Source: Gossypium raimondii
Lineage: Eukaryota > Streptophyta > Magnoliopsida > Malvales > Malvaceae
Length of the DNA: 64,000 nt
Assembly: GCF_025698545.1 (NCBI RefSeq)
Contig: NC_068576.1
Location: 51,060,390-51,124,389, forward strand
Reading direction: 5' to 3'
Shown here: one piece after another, positions 24,501 through 36,687 of the stretch
Layout: each line of letters begins with the position of its first letter
Position numbering within the stretch: the first letter of the stretch is position 1
Made by a program: the position numbers and the translations under genes
The notes under the pieces: generated by a model
Databases searched by the model: none
Told to the model about the DNA's origin: nothing
The model's input: the letters and a program-made list of their open reading frames with translations, nothing else

Positions 24501-26208
24501 GAAATGTCATGTTTATTCAGATCACAAAAGCCTGAAGTATTTGATGACCCAGAAATATTTGAATTTGAGACAGCGTCGATGGTTAGAATTGCTAAAAGAT
24601 TACGAGCTTGTGATTGACTATCATCCGGGAAAGGCTAATGTTGTTGCTGATGCCCTAAGTCGAAAAACATTATTTACTTTGCGCGCAATGAACGTACATA
24701 TGGCTATGTCTGATGATGGAGCGATAGTAGCTGAGTTGAAAGTAAAACCGTTATTTGTTCAATAGATTTGTGAAGCTTAGAAAGCCGATGATGATTTAAT
24801 TGCAAAACGAACTCAGTGTGACTTAAATGTTGATTCAGAGTTTCTAGTTGATGCTGAGGATTGTTTGAGATTCAGAAACCGATTATGTGTTCCGAAAAAT
24901 CCAGAGTTAATTCAGATGATTTTGAATGAAGCCCATAATAGTCGATTTTCTGTTCATCCGGGTAGCACGAAAATGTATAATGATCTGAAACAACACTATT
25001 GGTGGCATGGTATGAAACGAAACATTTCTGACTTTGTTTCGAAATGTTTAATATGTCAGTAGGTAAAAACCGAGCATTAGGTACCTTCTGGATTGCTTCA
25101 GCTGATCATGATACCTGAATGGAAATGGGATAGAGTTACGATGGATTTTGTATCCAGTTTACCGTTGACACCGAGCAAGAAAGATGCAATCTGGGTTATT
25201 GTTGATAGGTTGACAAAATCGGCACACTTTATGCCAATTCGCACAGATTTTTCGCTCGATAAACTTGCTGAATTGTATGTTTCTCAAATTGTGAGATTGC
25301 ATGGTGTGCCTATTTCTATTGTTTTAGATAGAGACCCGAGATTCACATCGCGATTTTGGAAGAAACTATAAGATGCTTTAGGTATGAAACTACATTTTAG
25401 CACAGCTTTTCATCCACAAACAGATGGTCAATCTGAGTGAATCATTCAAATACTTGAGGATATGTTGAGATGTTGCATTCTCGATTTTGAAGGTACGTGG
25501 GAGCGATACTTACCTTTGATTGAATTTGCTTATAATAATAGCTTTCAATCTAGTATCAAAATGGCACCTTATGAGGCTTTGTACGGTCGTAAATGTCGTA
25601 CACCATTGTATTGGACCGAGCTCAGTGAAAATAAGATACACGGGGTTGATTTGATTAAAGAGACCGAACAGAAAGTGAAAGTGATTCGGGACAGTCTGAA
25701 ATCAGCATCGGATCGTCAAAAATCTTATGCGGATTTGAAAAGAAATGATATAGAGTTTCAGATCGGGGACAAAGTGTTTTTGAAAGTATCACCATGGAAG
25801 AAAGTACTCAGATTCGGTCGTAAAGGCAAATTGAGTCCGAGATTCATTGGACCGTATGAGATTATAGAGCGTGTCAGACCGGTTGCTTATAGATTGATGT
25901 TACCACCTGAGCTAGAAAAGATTCACAATGTATTTCATGTTTCGATGCTCCGTAGATACCGATCTGATCCTTCACATGTGATTAGTCCGATGGAGATTGA
26001 AATTAACTCTGATATGTCATATGAAGAAGAACCGATTAGCATTCTAGCTCGTGAGATCAAAGAATTACGAAATAAGAAAATTTCGTTAGTTAAAGTATTG
26101 TGGCATAAACACGGAGTTGAAGAAGCAACTTGGGAGTCAGAAGATACAATGAAAGAGCGTTATCCAAACCTATTCACCGGTAAGATTTTCGGGGACGAAA
26201 ATCCCTAA
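21556..26208 (+). pseudogene. Gypsy gag-pol polyprotein, single frame with nine stops
   Basis: The frame runs from ATG 21556 to TAA 26206-26208, 1,550 codons, without any frameshift. Gag comes first, with the CX2CX4HX4C knuckle [14 protein letters not shown] at 22597-22638. The protease has IDPGSTHSY (~22,885). RT has [14 protein letters not shown] and FIDD (23887-23898). RNase H has [14 protein letters not shown]. Integrase has the HHCC part ending KCLICQ (25,060) and the D,D,E core (DFVSSLPLTP, LDRDPRF). A chromodomain-like end reads VLWHKHGVEEATWES. In-frame stops are at 21832, 21997, 23860, 24763, 24778, 25060, 25078, 25369 and 25438. All fit CAG/CAA/CGA to stop or TGG to TGA. It cannot be translated whole. 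Confidence 0.93.
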
Positions 26209-26220
26209 AGGGGTGGAGAG
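26207..26220 (+). promoter_or_regulatory. Polypurine tract of the Gypsy element
   Basis: AAAGGGGTGGAGAG directly precedes the 3' LTR and overlaps the stop codon of pol. It is the usual plus-strand priming site. Confidence 0.85.
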
Positions 26221-26221
26221 T

Positions 26222-26988
26222 TGTAACAGCCCGATTTCGACTCTAATCGGACATAGTGGTTTCGGGACCACAAGTTTGAGTCAAAAAAAATTAATATTAT
26301 TTTGTGTGTTTATTTTGTGTGCATTTGATTGTGTGAAATTTTCGGGTTTTAATTTCGTCGTTTAAGCGTCCGATTTAATAAAAGGGCTTAATCGCGTAAA
26401 ATGAAAATTTAGGGGTTAATTATAAAAGCACCTAATTGTTGATGTCTTTTTAAATGGGAGGATTTATGATGCAATAAGACCATAAAGTAGATAGTGGGTG
26501 GCATATGACATAATTGACCTTAATATATATGTTATATATATTTATTATAATAAGGTTAATTTAGTCAATTGTTAAATTAAACATTATAATCAAAATAAAT
26601 GATGAAAAGATGAATGTTTTCATCTTTTCAATCTTTTCTTAGCCGAATTCATGCAAAAGAAAAAAGAAAAGAAGCCAAGCAATATTCAGCCATTTTGAAG
26701 CTTGATTTAGGTTAGTTCTTTGTTCGGTTTTTGATAATTTTTACGTTTTTGAGATCGTTGCTTCGAATACTATCCGACCCATGTTTGAATTTTTGATTTT
26801 GATGAATATTTTGAGTTGTTCCATTGATGAGTATTTGTGTTATGTGATGTTTGATGATGAATATATTTAGATCGAGAACCAAAGAAATCGGAGTTAGATT
26901 AGGGAAAAGCCAAATTAGTCGAATAATCGTCCGACTTCGATTTTCCATCATCCGAGGTAAGCCTATTAGCAAATTCATGTTATCAAAT

Positions 26989-27033
<45 letters not shown>

Positions 27034-28978
27034 TACATTTATTTAATAATTAATGAGCTATGACTAAAAGTATAAATTTTATGTTAGTTTATGTGTGAAT
27101 CTTATACATATATATATGATGTTGAATAGGTATGTATATAAAAGTATAAATTTTGGATTCAATTAAAAGTTCAGATGTTATGGTTGTGTTTATATAATGT
27201 ACGAATATATATATGTGTGTAATATATATATATATATATATATATATTTAAATTCTTGATCTTAATTGAAGTATGAATGTTATATAAGTTCATAAAAGAT
27301 TGAATATATTAAGGTATATACATGTATAATTTTTTGGTTTTTAATCAAAGGTATATATATATATATATAAAATATATTTATATATATATATGTGGATCGA
27401 ACAAGCACGCATATACATGTATGATACCTTATATGGAGTTGAGTATGAAATTAGGGATGTATCTATTAGATTCGAATATGTATGAGTATACAAGTATAAA
27501 TTCATGTTTTGATTATAAGTATGTAATTATATATGTATATGATAGACTCAAATATATATAAATGTATTCGGTTGAATCATTGAATTATCAAGTTTGAAAT
27601 TGGTGATTTGAATCAGGTTATAAACCTAGCAGGCTAAGTGCCGGTGATCTGAATCAGGCTATAAGCCTAGCAGGCTAAGTGCCGGTGATCTGAATCAAAG
27701 GAACGAAGTTATTAGCTTAGATTATTTTAATATGTTCGAATGTGAAATGTATATTATTTAAGTATAATGGAAGTTAAATATTATGATGGTAGTAGTTGAA
27801 TCTATAATATAAAGATATATATATATATATATAAATGCATTCGGTTGAATCATTGAATTATCAAGTTTGGAATTGGTGATTTGAATCAGGTTATAAACCT
27901 AGCAGGCTAAGTGCCGGTGATCTGAATCAGGCTATAAGCCTAGCAGGCTAAGTGCCGGTGATCTGAATCAGGCTATAAGCCTAGTAGGCTAAGTGCCGGT
28001 GATATGAATCAGGTTATAAACCTAGCAGGCTAAGTGCCGGTGATCTGAATATGTTAAATTAAGTGATTATAAGCATTTGATATATATATAAATATATAAA
28101 TATATAAATTTATAAATGATTTTGGTTTATTTTAACTTAATGATGGAATAAGTATAAGTATATATATATGAATTTTTGCTTATGACTTACTAAGCTTTAA
28201 TAGCTTAATGTGTGTTTGTATTTGTTTACCTCTGTTTTATAGATTTTGGAGTCGCGTTACGAGCTCGGGGATCGTCAGCATAGTCTATCACACTATCGAC
28301 CGTCTTTGGTATTTTATATATTTTGAATTCGAACCTATGGCATGTATAGTCCAGTTAATATGTTTAATTTTGGGATATGTGAATATGAGCCATGCGAAAA
28401 TGGCTTACTCATTTTGATTAAGCTTGGTTTTATATTTTTGATCTATTTGGTATATATATATAATGTTTAAGCTTATGCAAATTTCGGTTATTTATATGGA
28501 AGTGTGATGTGTTTAGTATATTTGTTAATAGTTGTATAAAATAGTTATATTTAAGCCTATTTCGAAAATAATATGTGTATTATATGTATATGATGTATTG
28601 TGTATATACTGCCCAATTTTTGTGTATAAGAGTTGTCCAAACAGGGTAGATTACTTAATTTTGTAATATGTAGTATAATTAGTAAATTGAAATGAAATAA
28701 ATGCTTGGATAAATGTTTGATTTATGATATCAAATTTTGATTAGGTAAATGATAATGATATGGATGAATTGTTGAAACGTGGTTAGTATATGAAATTTGA
28801 TTAAAGGTGCATGTTTGATTTTAATTGGTTATGTGATAATATATATATGGAATGGAATTTTGTGGTTGAGTTAAAAATATATATATAAAAATACTAATAA
28901 TAATAATTTTGGGTCGGATTTTGATCGGTAATGCCTCGTAACTCTAATCCGGCGACGGACACGGGTCGGGGTGTTACA
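26222..28978 (+). repeat. Gypsy 3' LTR
   Basis: It is 2,757 bp, nearly the same as 18697-21419. It differs mainly in (TA)n length (a long run near 26,991-27,030) and scattered substitutions. It repeats the donor-like site (26957), the 41-bp arrays and the acceptor-like site (28242). Confidence 0.95.
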
Positions 28979-29388
28979 TGAAAATTTTCCACTATGAGGG
29001 TTATACAATCTATATGCTTTGGATTGAGTACAATAACCAATAAAAATATATTTTTCAGATTTTTCATCAAGTTTTTTACGAGCATGAGAATTTACCAAAG
29101 CATAAGCAACACACCAAAAATTCTTCAATGACTTACATTGGGTTTCCTACCACAGCAAGCTTTATATGGAATTTTGTTCATGATAGCCCTTGTTGGTGAG
29201 AGATTCAGTAGATAGACTGATGTTGCCACAACTTCTGCCCAAAACTGATTTGAGAGTCCCTTTGCTTGTAACATGCTTTTTGCCATCTCCACAACAGTTC
29301 GGTTCTTCCGCTCAGTGACACCGTTCTACTTTGGAGTGTAAGGAATTGTTAACTCCCTACGGATGCCATTGTCTTCACAAAACAGATT
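28979..29388 (-). pseudogene. Copia integrase C-terminal part
   Basis: Minus-strand reading gives KLDEKSEKYIFIGYCTQSKAY, then RLYNPHSGKF, the conserved end of Copia integrase before RT. Further upstream an AEVVATSVYLLN-like stretch is visible with breaks. Its frame is continuous with 18696 once the Gypsy element and one TGAAA copy are ignored. Confidence 0.8.
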
Positions 29389-31667
29389 TGTAACATCCCG
29401 ATTTTGGGCCTAGTCAGAACAGTGGTTTTGAGACCACAAATTCGATGAGGGAAAGTATTATTTTTATTATATTTTTATGGTCTAAAATTTCACAGAAAGA
29501 TTTCGTAAAAATTTCGTTCGAAAATTTCGACGTTTGGGCACTCAATTTGGTCAAAAGGACTAAATTGTAAATAATACAAAAGTTGAATTTTATGTGTTAA
29601 AGGTGTTAATCAGTTATGAAATTATAAATTGGGGGTTCTTATGTGGTAATTAGACAATTAGTTAATTGATGGACAAAAATAGATATAAGAAATGGGTGAA
29701 ATAGATTTTTTTAAATAGGGGCATTTTAGTCATTTAGAAATTAAATGAATTAAAAAGTGAAAATAAGGCCAAAATTGTGTCCATCTTCTCCATGCTTGGC
29801 CGAATGTCTCTAAGACTCCATAGCTAGGGTTTTGGCCACTTTCAAGCTTGATTATCAAGAAAGACGAGAAGTCAACCTAAATCGGGGAAAGGAAAAGATC
29901 GTGGAGTAAATTGCAAAAATTACAATATTTTACACCGAGGTAAGTATGCATGTGAATTAATGTGTTATTTTAATTTTATTCAATATATTGTTGAGATTTG
30001 ATTGAATATAGAATAAATATTTGATGTAGATCATAAAAAAGTGGTTAAGTTTGAGAAATGTGGTAAAATGTTGAAAAACAAGGTTTCCGATTGAACACTC
30101 GGAATAGACCGGAATACATTGAATAAAAAGGGGTCGCTAAGTGCAAATTCCCCGAAGGGTTGCTAAGTGCTGATTCCCCGAATTATTGACTCTAAAGGTG
30201 GTTGCTAAGTGCTGACTCCACCATATCTTTGATTGTGAAAGGGGTTGCTATGTGTTGATTCCCCGTATCACTGAATTTAAGGTGGTTGCTAAGTGCTGAA
30301 TCCACCGAGTAATGAATAATATTCCGAGTGTTCAACAGGGAAATTGGAAAAGTGAATGTACATATGAAATGGACAAGATTATGTGAGGAATATTGGGTTT
30401 GATATTTAATTGACCCATATGTAAGATGGTATGAAATATCAAAACTATAAGAGAGTAAATTTAGAAATAAGACAGTTTAGAACAACAGCAATTGAGCAAC
30501 TTTGAAAATTCACCATAAATGGTGGAAATTGAATTATAGGCTGAATAATATATGAAATTGAAGCTAAATGAGTCTATTTTCATATGAAAGAAACAAGCAA
30601 GCAAAAGAGTCATATATTTTGAAATATTTGAATTTTAGTGAGACAGGGTTGAATTGATTTCGAAAGCCCCTGTTCCAACTTTGGAAAATTACCAAAAATT
30701 GTAAAAAAATAATTATGGTTTGTAATTTACATGTTGAATTTCTAAATGAGTCTATTTTCAAGAGAAACAAGCAAGAACATCGTTTGAATTCTGTACAAAG
30801 AGTTATGTAAATTTTAGTAAAGAGAGGTCAGAGCTGTCGAGCAGTGAAACAGGGGAATATTTAAAGAATAAACTGTACTAATTGGCTAAACAAAAAATTC
30901 TAAAAATTTTATGGTAGAAAGGTATACAAGTCTAGTTTCAAGGAAAATTTATGGAACTTAATTTGGAGCCCTGTAGCTACAGATAAAAATAAATTAGTGA
31001 CCGTGATGCAGAAAAACAACTTGCTGGAAATTGAACAAACAATGAAATTTATGTGTGAATCAAATTATATTTCTATGAAGTCGTGTTAGAAATTTGTTTA
31101 TTTGTCATATGCTTACTTACTTAGCTATATGCTTATCCCTCTTTCTTTTCTTTGTTTTATAGTGTTGCCAGTTCAGCTCGGAATTCGAAAATAGTCGTTA
31201 ACTCATCTACACTATCCACAACTTTTGGTATTTTGTAATTATTACTTCTAAACTATGGCATGTATAGAAGACTTGATTTTGATGCTTTATGTTACAAAGT
31301 ATTTAGTATAGATGTAATATATGTTATTTGATAAATCTTTTTATGCAATCTATATAATAGTAGTTAAAATGTTAAGTATGATTTTAATTATGCTTGAGGA
31401 TATAAATGTTGGTTGAAACATTGGAATTGGTCGGGTTATAATATTGAAATTTGCAGGGGGTTTTATGTAAAAATAAGTAGAAATACTGCTTAAATTTATA
31501 AAAAAAAAAGTAAAATGAATGAAGTCAACTAGTAAAATTTATAAGAATTTATGTTTTATTTTAATATGTTAGTTATTTATCTAAGAATTAATTGTAAATT
31601 ATTTGATATGTCCGGTAGTGCCTCGTAACCCTGTTCTGGTGATGGTTTGGGGTTAAGGGGTGTTACA
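29389..31667 (+). mobile_element. Solo LTR A (Gypsy type, 2,279 bp)
   Basis: It starts TGTAACATCCCGATTTTGGG, ends GGGGTGTTACA, and has the perfect target duplication AGATT (29384-29388 and 31668-31672). No coding region or second LTR is present, so it is a product of LTR-LTR recombination. It shares ATGGCATGTATAG and the CTCGTAAC end block with the Gypsy LTR but is otherwise diverged. Donor-like and acceptor-like sites are at 29940 and 31162. Confidence 0.93.
30091..30335 (+). repeat. Five-hairpin array closed by a 16-bp inverted repeat
   Basis: Five units around GCTAAGTGC (one GCTATGTGT) lie between 30129 and 30308. Each is flanked by either GGGG..CCCC or GGTGG..CCACC arms. A perfect 16-bp inverted repeat (30091-30106 TTGAACACTCGGAATA with 30320-30335) encloses the whole array, so the transcript could fold into a closed multi-branched structure. 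Confidence 0.88.
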
Positions 31668-32626
31668 AGATTGAACTCTTTAGACACGAACTCTCTTCCT
31701 CAATCCGTGCAAAGAACTTTGATATGGCAGCCCCTTTGGTTTTCCACCATAACCTTGAATTTCTAGAACTTTTCATAAGTTTCTGACTTATTTTCCAGAA
31801 AATACACCCAACTCATGCGACTATAATCATTAGTGAACAACAAGAAGTAACGGGGCTCCCACCTAAGGACTCAATTTGCATAGGACTACATAGATCAGCA
31901 TGAATTAATTCTAAACATTCAGTAATTCTCCATGTTTTTCCAACAGTAAATGGCTTTCTAGTTTGCTTTTCATAAATGCACCCCTCACATAAATCAAGAG
32001 AACCAATTTTTGGTAGTCCAAGAATCATACCTTTATCACTTAGCAATTTCAGGCCTTTAATATTGAGATGTCCATACCTCAAATGCCATAGCTTCGAGTC
32101 ATCCTTTGCACTTGTAGCAAAAACAAAGTTCTCCATGTTTGAAACATCCAACAGAAACATCTTGTTTGGAGTCATGTGCATCATCATCAAATATGACAGA
32201 ATATCCACTAGCCATTAGTTGTCCAACACTCAATAAATTGTATCCTAAATCAGGAACAAATTGAACATTATCTAAAATTTTTCCTTCTACATGGCTAGTA
32301 AAAAATTTCACCGTGCCTTTTCCTTCAACTTGCATCTCCTTTTGTTCCCAAGCTGCACCTTTATCTTTTGTGACTCATCAAGCACCTTGAACAAGGATTT
32401 GGTGCTTGTCATATGATTCGAACAGCCGCTGCCCACAAACCACAAATCACTTGGCTTATGGTTAGCATCAATACAAGCCATACAAAGCTTGTTTTCCTCA
32501 TCACTTTTTGCTGCAAAGTTAATTTTTTGATCCTTATACCAGCAATCAGCTTTTATATGCCCATATCTGTTGCAATGATAACATTTTATGCCATATTTTA
32601 TGTTACCTTGCTTATTGTATTGCCTC
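31668..32626 (-). pseudogene. Copia zinc knuckle, protease and integrase N-terminus
   Basis: Minus-strand pieces read YHCNRYGHIKADC (knuckle), DLWFVGSGCSNHMT (protease, catalytic Asp replaced by Gly), LWHLRYGHLNIKGLKLL (GAG-pre-integrase) and CEGCIYEKQTRKPF followed by LELIHADLCSPM (integrase HHCC and the first catalytic Asp). Several shifts separate them. Confidence 0.88.
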
Positions 32627-33696
32627 TGTAACAACCCGGTTTTAACCCTAATCGGAATAGTAGTTTCGGGACCACAAATCTGAATTAGAAAAATATTTTA
32701 ATATTATTTTTAGTGTCTATTATATGTTAAGTTATAGGTGTGAAAAATTTGTGTGGAAATTTAATTGTTTGAATGTTCAATTCGATAAAAAGGGTTTAAT
32801 TGCGTAAAATGAAAATTTAGGGGTTAAATCTAAAAATACCTAATTGTTGTTGTCTTTTAAAAATGGGGGTCTTAAATGGCAATTGAACCATTTAAATGTT
32901 AGTGGGTGGCTATGGACAACTATGTCCTTATGTTATATGAAATATAAATTATTTATTAAAGGTTAATAAGGTAAATAAATAAAATACTAATATATACTAA
33001 TTAAAACAAAGAAAAATGGAATTGTTATCATCTTGTTTAGCCAAAACTAGAGAAAAGAAAGAAGAGAAAAACACAAGCATAGGTTCGACCATACTTGAGC
33101 TTGATTTAAGGTTCGTTTTAGCTCGGTTTTTGATAATTTTTACGTTTTTGAGATCGTTGCTTTGAATACTTCAAAACCCATGTCTTAATTTTGTGAATTG
33201 TTGATGATTTTGAAATGTGCCATTGATGAATGCTTGAACATTGTGATAGTTGATGATGAAAAATGAAAGAAATGTGATAGATTAACATGTTTTGTTTTTG
33301 AATTTTTAGTGAATTTGAGAAATTAGAGCTAAATTGTGAAAATGAATTTTTTTAGGGATTAAAATGTGAAATAAATGAAATGTGTGGATTTGTATGAAGA
33401 CAAGGAATATTCGGCCCTAGCTTAGTGTGGGCAAATTTTGTGTATTTTGTGTTTTGTGCAAAAAGGACTAAATTGCAAAAAGTGTAAAATGTTAGGGGCA
33501 AAATGGTAATTTTCCCATTTATGTATTTTTGGACTTAATTGAATGTTTTGATGAATAAAAAGGTTAAATTTGATTATGTTTAGATCAAGAAACGAAGAAA
33601 AAGGATTTGGATCGGGGGAAAACGAAAGTAATTGAATAGTTGATCGTGTCCGCTAATATCCGAGGTAAGTCGACTAGTTATTTAATGTTAATAATT

Positions 33697-33740
<44 letters not shown>

Positions 33741-35779
33741 GTATGAATATCTACTGTATTTTTATGTTAAGGTATAAAAAAATAAATATAATATACTTTG
33801 ATTAATTAAGTTGATATATGGATGGCTTATATGTGTACACTTATATTCGGCTATATGAATATAAGTCTAATTAAGCTTTGGGAATTAAATGTAGTTAAGA
33901 ATGGTGCATAGATGGATATAATTATATATAAGTATAGCTATATGTTTGAAACTTCATTTGGAAATATTTGATGATATGAGGGCTATAATTGCAAAAACAA
34001 TTTTCGAATATGTATATGTATAATTAAGTAAAATCTTTGAGTTTGATTAAGGGTATATATTGTATATACTTTAATAATTTTGAATGAATGTCTCTGTGTG
34101 AATTGAAGAATATATATGTATATTTTGAATAAGTTCGAACATATTTCAAGGTTTAAATGTTAAGTATATTTATATATATGGAAATATTGAATAGGTAATA
34201 ATATACATATATAGTTATTTCAGATAAGTGTAAGTATATGAGTTAAAATAAAATGTATGAATTGTATATATATGTGTTAGTTAATGTATATTTGAGTTTT
34301 ATAAGTTAAAATAAATTGCATAAATTCTCTCTATATATATTTAGCGAATATATATATGCTGAATTTTGTAAGTTGGATGAAATTTAATGGATTACATATA
34401 TGTTAGCGAATATATGTATTGACTTTGACAGTTGAAATTAATCACATGAATTATATGTATGTTAGCCAATGTTTGCTTTAAGTTTTATAATTTGAAGCTT
34501 ATAATATAAAAGAATATATATATATAATAACCGAATGCAAGTATTGAGTTCTATGAGCTGAATCTAATGATATGACCTATAGAGATGTTATCCGAATGTA
34601 TGTTTGCTACGAAGATTGGAATATAATTCAATTCTTGCTGAGATACGATTATTGAAAAGATTTATGTGTGATATAAAGAATATCTAGATTTTCTTATAAA
34701 GATTTTTGTGAAAGACCAATTTCATATCTGTGGTATTCAGGCTCGATGCCTATCAGATGTAATGCCGGGGAATTATTTCAAACTTTATGTCTAGCAGGCT
34801 AAGTGCCGGTGATCTGAATCAGGTTATAAACCTAGCAGGCGAAGTGCCGGTGATCTAAATCATGTTATAAACCTAGTAGGCTAGTGCCGGTGATCTGAAT
34901 CAGGTTATAAACCTAGCAGGCTAAGTGCCGGTGATCTGAATCAGTCCATAAGCCTAGCAGGCTAAGTGCCGGTGAATATGTTAAATTAAGTGATTATATA
35001 CATTTGATATATATAAATATATAAATTATTTTGGGTTATATATAATGGATAAGTATGTGAATATTCATTTATATATGTTCGATGAGCATATAATTGTTTG
35101 GATCTATGTGTTTAGTGAATAGGCACAGATATTGGTTGATATGAAAATTGTTGAATATACATGTATGCAATCGACACATGTGGATTAGAAGTATAAATGT
35201 GCATTTGGTTCATGTAGTTGATAAGTAAAAATATAAGCTTTTGACCTATGTATTTGAAAGATCATAGATATGCTTTCGATGAAATGCAAATGATAAGTAT
35301 ATTTGGAATTAGTATATGCAATTAATGATTACGTATGTAACTTGATTATAAGCACATAATGTTTATACATATGTTCGTTTATATGTATTTTAGATATGCT
35401 ATAAACTTACTAAGCTATAAAAGCTTACTTTGATTGTTTTTGTCCATTTGTTTTATAGATTTTGGAGACGCTTTACGAGCTCGGGGATCATCAGTATAGT
35501 CTATCACACTATCGACTTCTTTTGGTATTGTGTTAAAATTTGAACCCGATCTTATGGCATGTATAGGCCTGAGTATGTTTTTGGTTAGTTTTGGATCATA
35601 AAATATAAATAGCCATGCAAAAATGGTTTAATTTCCATGTTTGTGATTAGTTTGGTTTAAAAATGGTTTGTTCATGATAATTTTGTTTAAATTGGGTTTT
35701 ATGTATTTTTGAATGTGTGTTTTTTTTAGTAATGCCTCGTAACTCAAATCCGGTGACGGACGCGGGTCGGGGTGTTACA
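32627..35779 (+). mobile_element. Solo LTR B (Gypsy type, 3,153 bp)
   Basis: It starts TGTAACAACCCGGTTTTAAC, ends GGGTCGGGGTGTTACA, and has the perfect target duplication GCCTC (32622-32626 and 35780-35784). It is closer to the Gypsy LTR than solo LTR A, sharing the exon-like stretch TTTTACGTTTTTGAGATCGT, the GTAAGT site (33665), the TTTTATAG site (35458) and the 41-bp units. Confidence 0.93.
34780..34980 (+). repeat. 41-bp tandem array in solo LTR B
   Basis: About five units of the TAGCAGGCTAAGTGCCGGTG type, several with GGTTATAAACC. Some units are degraded, with GGCGAAGTGCC and GTCCATAAGCC. A GGCTCGATGCC hairpin-like sequence precedes the array at ~34,740. Confidence 0.88.
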
Positions 35780-36687
35780 GCCTCTGTCCATCATTCATTC
35801 CTCTGCCTCTGCCGCTACCATAACCACGACCACGACCACCACGAAATCCTCCTCTTCCTCGATCATTGTTTGTTGAACGGTCATTGTCGCCTTGATTTGT
35901 GAATGTTTCATTCACTTGAAATGCCTGCTTTTCGCTCTTTTCTGCTAATCTGTTGATTCTTGCCTCATGAGATTGAAGAGACCCTATCAGTTCATCAACG
36001 GAGAGAACTGACATATCTTTAGATTCTTCTATAGCAGCCACAACTTGATCAAATTTTGTCAAGCTTCGCAAAACTTTCACTACAATTATCTCGTCTGAAA
36101 TTTGTTTGTCGTAAGAGCGCAATTGGCCGACTATTGTCCTTGTTCATGAAAAAAAATCAGCAATTGATTCACCATTCTTCATCATCAAGGTTTCAAAATC
36201 ACATCGTAGTGATTGTAATTTCACCACTATAACCTTTGAATCACCTTAATACTCTTTCTGCAAAATTGACCATGCTTCATTCGATGTGGATGCTGCAGCA
36301 ATTCGTGAGAAAATAGAGTCATGAACCGCTTGCTGGATAATGAACAATGCCTTAGCATCGTTTTTCTTGGTTTCTTTCAATCTCTTTTCTTCTTCTTCAT
36401 CAGGTTCAAGTATGTCAGCGAACCCGTACTCGACCAAGTCCCATAGCTCTTGTGATCTAAGCAATATCTTCACCTTGATGCTCCATCACTCATATTTCTC
36501 ACCACTGAAAATGGGTATGAGTGGTTGAGAGGAAGAAAAACCAGCTGATGCCATTCCAAGAACACACACTCTCTTCTCTCGTGTTTCCCAAAGACCCAAA
36601 AAGGTGTTTCTCTCAAATACCCAGTGGAGCCAAACCTAACTTTCACTCAATTGCCTAAAAGATCAAGCCTTGCTCCGATGCCAAATT
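35780..36687 (-). pseudogene. Copia gag (UBN2-like)
   Basis: Minus-strand reading gives ELWDLVEYGFADILEP and ALFIIQQAVHDSIFSRIAAA (36473-36246). A second piece from 36122 has DEIIVVKVLRSLTKFDQVVA and ends in an RGRGGFRGGRGRGYGSGRGR-like glycine/arginine tract. The zinc knuckle follows only after solo LTR B. A stop and a frame break separate the two pieces. Confidence 0.87.

Larger units (their letters stand above)
18697..28978 (+). mobile_element. Full-length Ty3/Gypsy chromovirus (Tekay/Del-like)
   Basis: It is 10,282 bp with LTRs at 18697-21419 and 26222-28978, both TGTAACA...TGTTACA. The perfect target duplication is TGAAA (18692-18696 and 28979-28983). The primer site TGGTATCAGAGC is at 21426, and the polypurine tract precedes the 3' LTR. 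The order gag, protease, RT, RNase H, integrase, chromodomain-like tail defines a chromovirus. LTRs are very similar apart from microsatellite length, so insertion is recent relative to the host Copia. Confidence 0.95.

Noticed and set aside
30091..30335. CRISPR-like repeat array
   Set aside because: Units are contiguous or nearly so without unique spacers, and the context is a plant LTR. Tandem repeats inside a retrotransposon explain it.
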